A DNA stretch of 64,000 nt from Symbiodinium sp. CCMP2592 (taxonomy: Eukaryota; Sar; Dinophyceae; Suessiales; Symbiodiniaceae). This document shows positions 61,339 to 64,000 of this stretch, in pieces. Within the stretch, counting starts at the first letter, position 1. Each line of letters opens with the position of its first letter. The notes beneath the pieces were generated by a model that was not told the DNA's origin, searched no databases, and saw only the letters and a list, made by a program, of their open reading frames with translations. Made by a program: the position numbers and the translations under genes. The DNA lies in contig CAJNDT010004557.1 of assembly GCA_905221615.1 (NCBI GenBank), positions 1,483,001 to 1,547,000 on the forward strand, given 5' to 3'.

Positions 61339-61754
61339 TCATTTGAAGAAGGGGAAGTTGTTTGTCGGGTCATCTGTCTACACTGAGTGTTTGCCAGTAC
61401 ACAGGGAAAGGAACAGAGTTCCACGTTTCGCTCATCCTCTGACAGTGCATCCGGAAGCCCACATGAAGCTCCACCGCCAAATTCCAAAGCCACAGAACCT
61501 GAACGAAGCAGGCCAAGCCGTTCTTGGCACTTGATTCTGAGTCTCTGCACTTTCAGAGGGCTGCCGCAAAGGCCGTAAAACCCTTAAACCTAAACCTCTG
61601 CTCACTCCCCACTGTTGGTTGAGATACTGTGGACTATGCCTGCCTTGTGCGAGTGTGAGCGTCGAAACCCTTAAAAGCAGCCCCGAAGCCCCAATCTCCG
61701 TGTGGTGAGGCCTGAACAGTGCTGTAGGGGCTTGTCCGAGTGTGAGTGTCAAAA

Positions 61755-61975
61755 AAACCCTAAGGCCTAAAACCCTAAACCCTCCAGTAAACCGCAACCC
61801 CCTAAAACCCCTAAGCCCTAAACCCTAAACCCCAAACCCCTAAACCCTCAACCCCAAACCCCTAAACGCTAAACCCCTAAACCCCTGAACCCCAAACCCC
61901 TAAACCCCCAAACCCCAAACCCCTAAAACCCCCAAACCCCTCAACCCTAAACCCCCGACCCCTAAACCCAAAAGG
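61755..61975. repeat. CCCTAAA-like array
   Basis: AAACCCTAAACCCCAAACCCC variants, beginning just after the donor-like motif TTGTCCGAGTGTGAGTGTC at 61732-61750. A second copy of the motif is at 61645-61665. Confidence 0.8.
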
Positions 61976-62049
61976 TACGTGCGTTCTTGGAGCTCCCAGG
62001 TTTCCAGCCGAGGCGACCCCCTCCGGACTGAGGAAGCTCCATGATAAGG

Positions 62050-62290
62050 TGTGGGTTTAGTGTTTTAGGGGTTCAGAGTTTATTGTTTTAGGGTTTGAGG
62101 GTTTCAGTTTAGGGTTTGAGGGTTTCAAGGTTTAGGGTTTGAGGGTTTTACGGTTTTTAGGGTTTGCGGGTTTCAAGTTTTCAGGGCTTTAGGTTTTGGG
62201 CCACCTTTAGTTTGTGGTGTGAGTGTGTAGAGTCAGTGCGTTTAGGGTTCAAGGTTTTGCAGGGCTTAGGATTTAGAGTTCCTTTTCGAT
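62050..62290. repeat. TTTAGGG-like array, opposite orientation
   Basis: Variants of GGGTTTGAGGGTTTCAGTTTAGGG. With 61755-61975 it forms a pair of facing arrays. Confidence 0.65.
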
Positions 62291-63470
62291 CGAAGTGTCC
62301 AAAGATCTGTTTAATCTATACTATTGAGCTTTTGAGTTTGAGACAGTAGCAACATTGAAGCTCTCATTTTGGCCACTTTGTCTTGTATTACAGGATCTTA
62401 ACCTTTTCGCTACACCCGAGACTGTGGCTGAAGCTGTAGCCTGTCCACGTCTAAGGTTGACAGTTTGAAGACGAACGTTTGAATGACATGGAACAAAGAG
62501 GTATCAGGTACTGGTACTAGCTTGAACGGCTACGACACATGAACTTATGAACGCCGTGAGGCTGATCACGTTCGAGGTTGCCCACATGCATGCGGCTGGG
62601 AAGGACTGCGGTTTAAGTGTGGGCTCTACTTGTAGCGGTCTAGTCTAGGGGTCGGAGTAAATCGTAATGATAACGTAATGAAGTAGACTTGGATATTATA
62701 GAAGTTTTCCTTCGTAATTAGCCTCTATACTTTGATCAATACCATAGAAACAGTCTAATATGTTCTAATCATACAGGCCCTTAGATCATCGTTCGACGGC
62801 AGTTCGGCTCTCGCAAGTCAACTTTAGGGGCTTCTAGTATACGCTACAGGTAGTCACACAGGTCACCAAGCAAGAAGTGCGGTCTGACTTTCTGTTATGC
62901 CAAAATTAAGCTGAATGTGGAGCGAAGAGCTCGTCGCATAGCGCAGTGGTGCTGTGCTGTCGTGGAGCAGTTCCTGGGAAGCTTTCCCACGGAATGGGTA
63001 TCCGCATTGTGCTCCGGTAGTCTGGTTAGCTGCAGGCTCTAAATTCAGATCACGTCACTGCTCACTATAGTCGGCATGTGGGTCAGCCCAGTGGCAGCAG
63101 CATGCTCGTTGTTGGGAACATCATGAAACGAGGCCGGTGATGATGATGTTTGTGTTGATGCTGCTGCCGGTGTCGGTCAATGCTGGTTTAAGATGTTGCC
63201 GGTGCTGCTGATGGCTGTTAGCAACTGTTAGCATTGTCATTTCCCGGCTTTTGCCCTTTATTCTTAACAACTTGATCTTCAAGGCACCCCTGTCATGATA
63301 AGTTTTGCTATGACAGATACTGCCGTATTTAGTCTTTATCGGCCCAAGTGCCTTTTTCAGGAGCAGATGTGTCTCCTTCTGGCCGCGCGAGGCTCGGACC
63401 CGTACATTGACCTTCCTCCAGAAACATCCTTTTCATACAAAGCAGCACGACATGCACGATGCCCTCAACC
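62291..63470. other. No confident gene
   Basis: A 65-codon plus-strand frame at 63295-63492 is protein-like and could be an exon; it runs into the next hairpin. Nothing else seen. Confidence 0.3.
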
Positions 63471-63575
63471 CAGAGACTCCAATATCCCTTAATTCAGGAG
63501 TATTCCTTAAATCATATTAGGGATCCTACTATAAATTAAAGTATATTCCTTAATTAAAGGATATTGGAGTCTCTG
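63471..63575. repeat. 105-bp hairpin element
   Basis: CAGAGACTCCAATATCC and GGATATTGGAGTCTCTG are exact complements. CAACC occurs just outside both ends, and protein-like text lies on both sides (right: WNSIDRALKTVCPKAW). Confidence 0.85.
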
Positions 63576-64000
63576 CGCAACCTGGAACTCCATTGACCGG
63601 GCCCTGAAAACCGTGTGCCCGAAAGCGTGGATGCCTTGAGAGGCTATAGCACTGCCTGGGCCAGCACTGACATGAGTATGAACGGGCGTGGTGACCTCGT
63701 CGCCTGGCAGTGACCTGTAGGGCCAAACCACTCAGCGAGGAAGTAGGCTTCTGAAGTCCAGAAACCCTAAATGTGTTTGATTGCTAGAATTCACATGCTC
63801 TTTGAACCAGTTTAAACCCATATGGTTACATGCTCAGGTTTGCTACCCCCCCCAATTCCCACGCAAACGAAACTTGGTTATCGCTGCGTGTGGCGGACTT
63901 CCAGCCTTCTCCTTCGGCTCGCAAAAAAGGAATTCGATTGCTCCTGCCGGGTTCTCGATACTTCCGTGCTCCTGTGCTTCGAAGCGAGATGTTGCTGGCT
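63576..64000. other. Possible exon remnants; no gene called
   Basis: After the WNSIDRALKTVCPKAW stretch (to about 63640) I see no further coding signal to the window edge. Confidence 0.3.

Noticed and set aside
1..64000. CRISPR arrays, rRNA and tRNA genes
   Set aside because: No regularly spaced repeat-spacer pattern or rRNA core motifs seen. The only tRNA-like words are the primer binding sites.

Overview
The window looks like nuclear DNA of a dinoflagellate. The evidence is: two very large Ty1/copia-type LTR retrotransposons with single long polyprotein frames; many tracts of plant/dinoflagellate-type telomere-like repeat (TTTAGGG / CCCTAAA) scattered inside the sequence; a high density of short hairpin elements; and short exon-like islands whose acceptors mostly read AG|G. 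I see no bacterial operons, ribosome binding sites, CRISPR, rRNA or tRNA genes.

Layout. 1-946 (minus) is a long open frame that leaves the left edge and starts with a ubiquitin-like fold. At 2862-3242 (plus) three exons join in frame to give the start of an intron-containing gene. 3541-13551 is a complete copia-type element on the minus strand (311-bp identical LTRs, GACTG target duplication, 3,109-aa polyprotein). 13.5-34.5 kb is mostly repeats: telomere-like arrays, hairpin elements, microsatellites, and two mirror-image satellites around a G/C-rich macrosatellite. Small plus-strand exon candidates are scattered through it. 34743-36048 is a HET-like gene in two frames. 36.5-37.4 kb holds further plus-strand exons. 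47870-48535 is an intronless gene with a kinase-like motif, between 14-bp direct repeats. 48852-59842 is a second complete copia-type element on the minus strand (309-bp LTRs with one mismatch, ATCCC duplication, 3,392-aa polyprotein), inserted into an older hairpin repeat. The right end returns to repeats and exon-like islands.

The main biological interest is in the two polyproteins. Both have the normal copia order (Gag, protease, integrase, reverse transcriptase, RNase H) but are about twice the usual length. Both carry the same two extra domains: a Rossmann, C5-methyltransferase-like region between protease and integrase with its motif-IV cysteine replaced, and a 2-oxoglutarate/Fe(II) dioxygenase-like region between integrase and reverse transcriptase with TET/JBP-style HRD...H...R residues. 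Dinoflagellate DNA is known to contain 5-hydroxymethyluracil and 5-methylcytosine, so a retrotransposon carrying base-modification folds is a testable and attractive system. A second point is that at least one hairpin element (about 22874-22981) behaves as an introner: it forms an entire intron flanked by a near-perfect 9-bp duplication, and splicing would restore the pre-insertion coding sequence.

Limits: exon calls rest on hand translation and splice consensus. Domain names beyond the retroelement core rest on motif reading only, with no database search.
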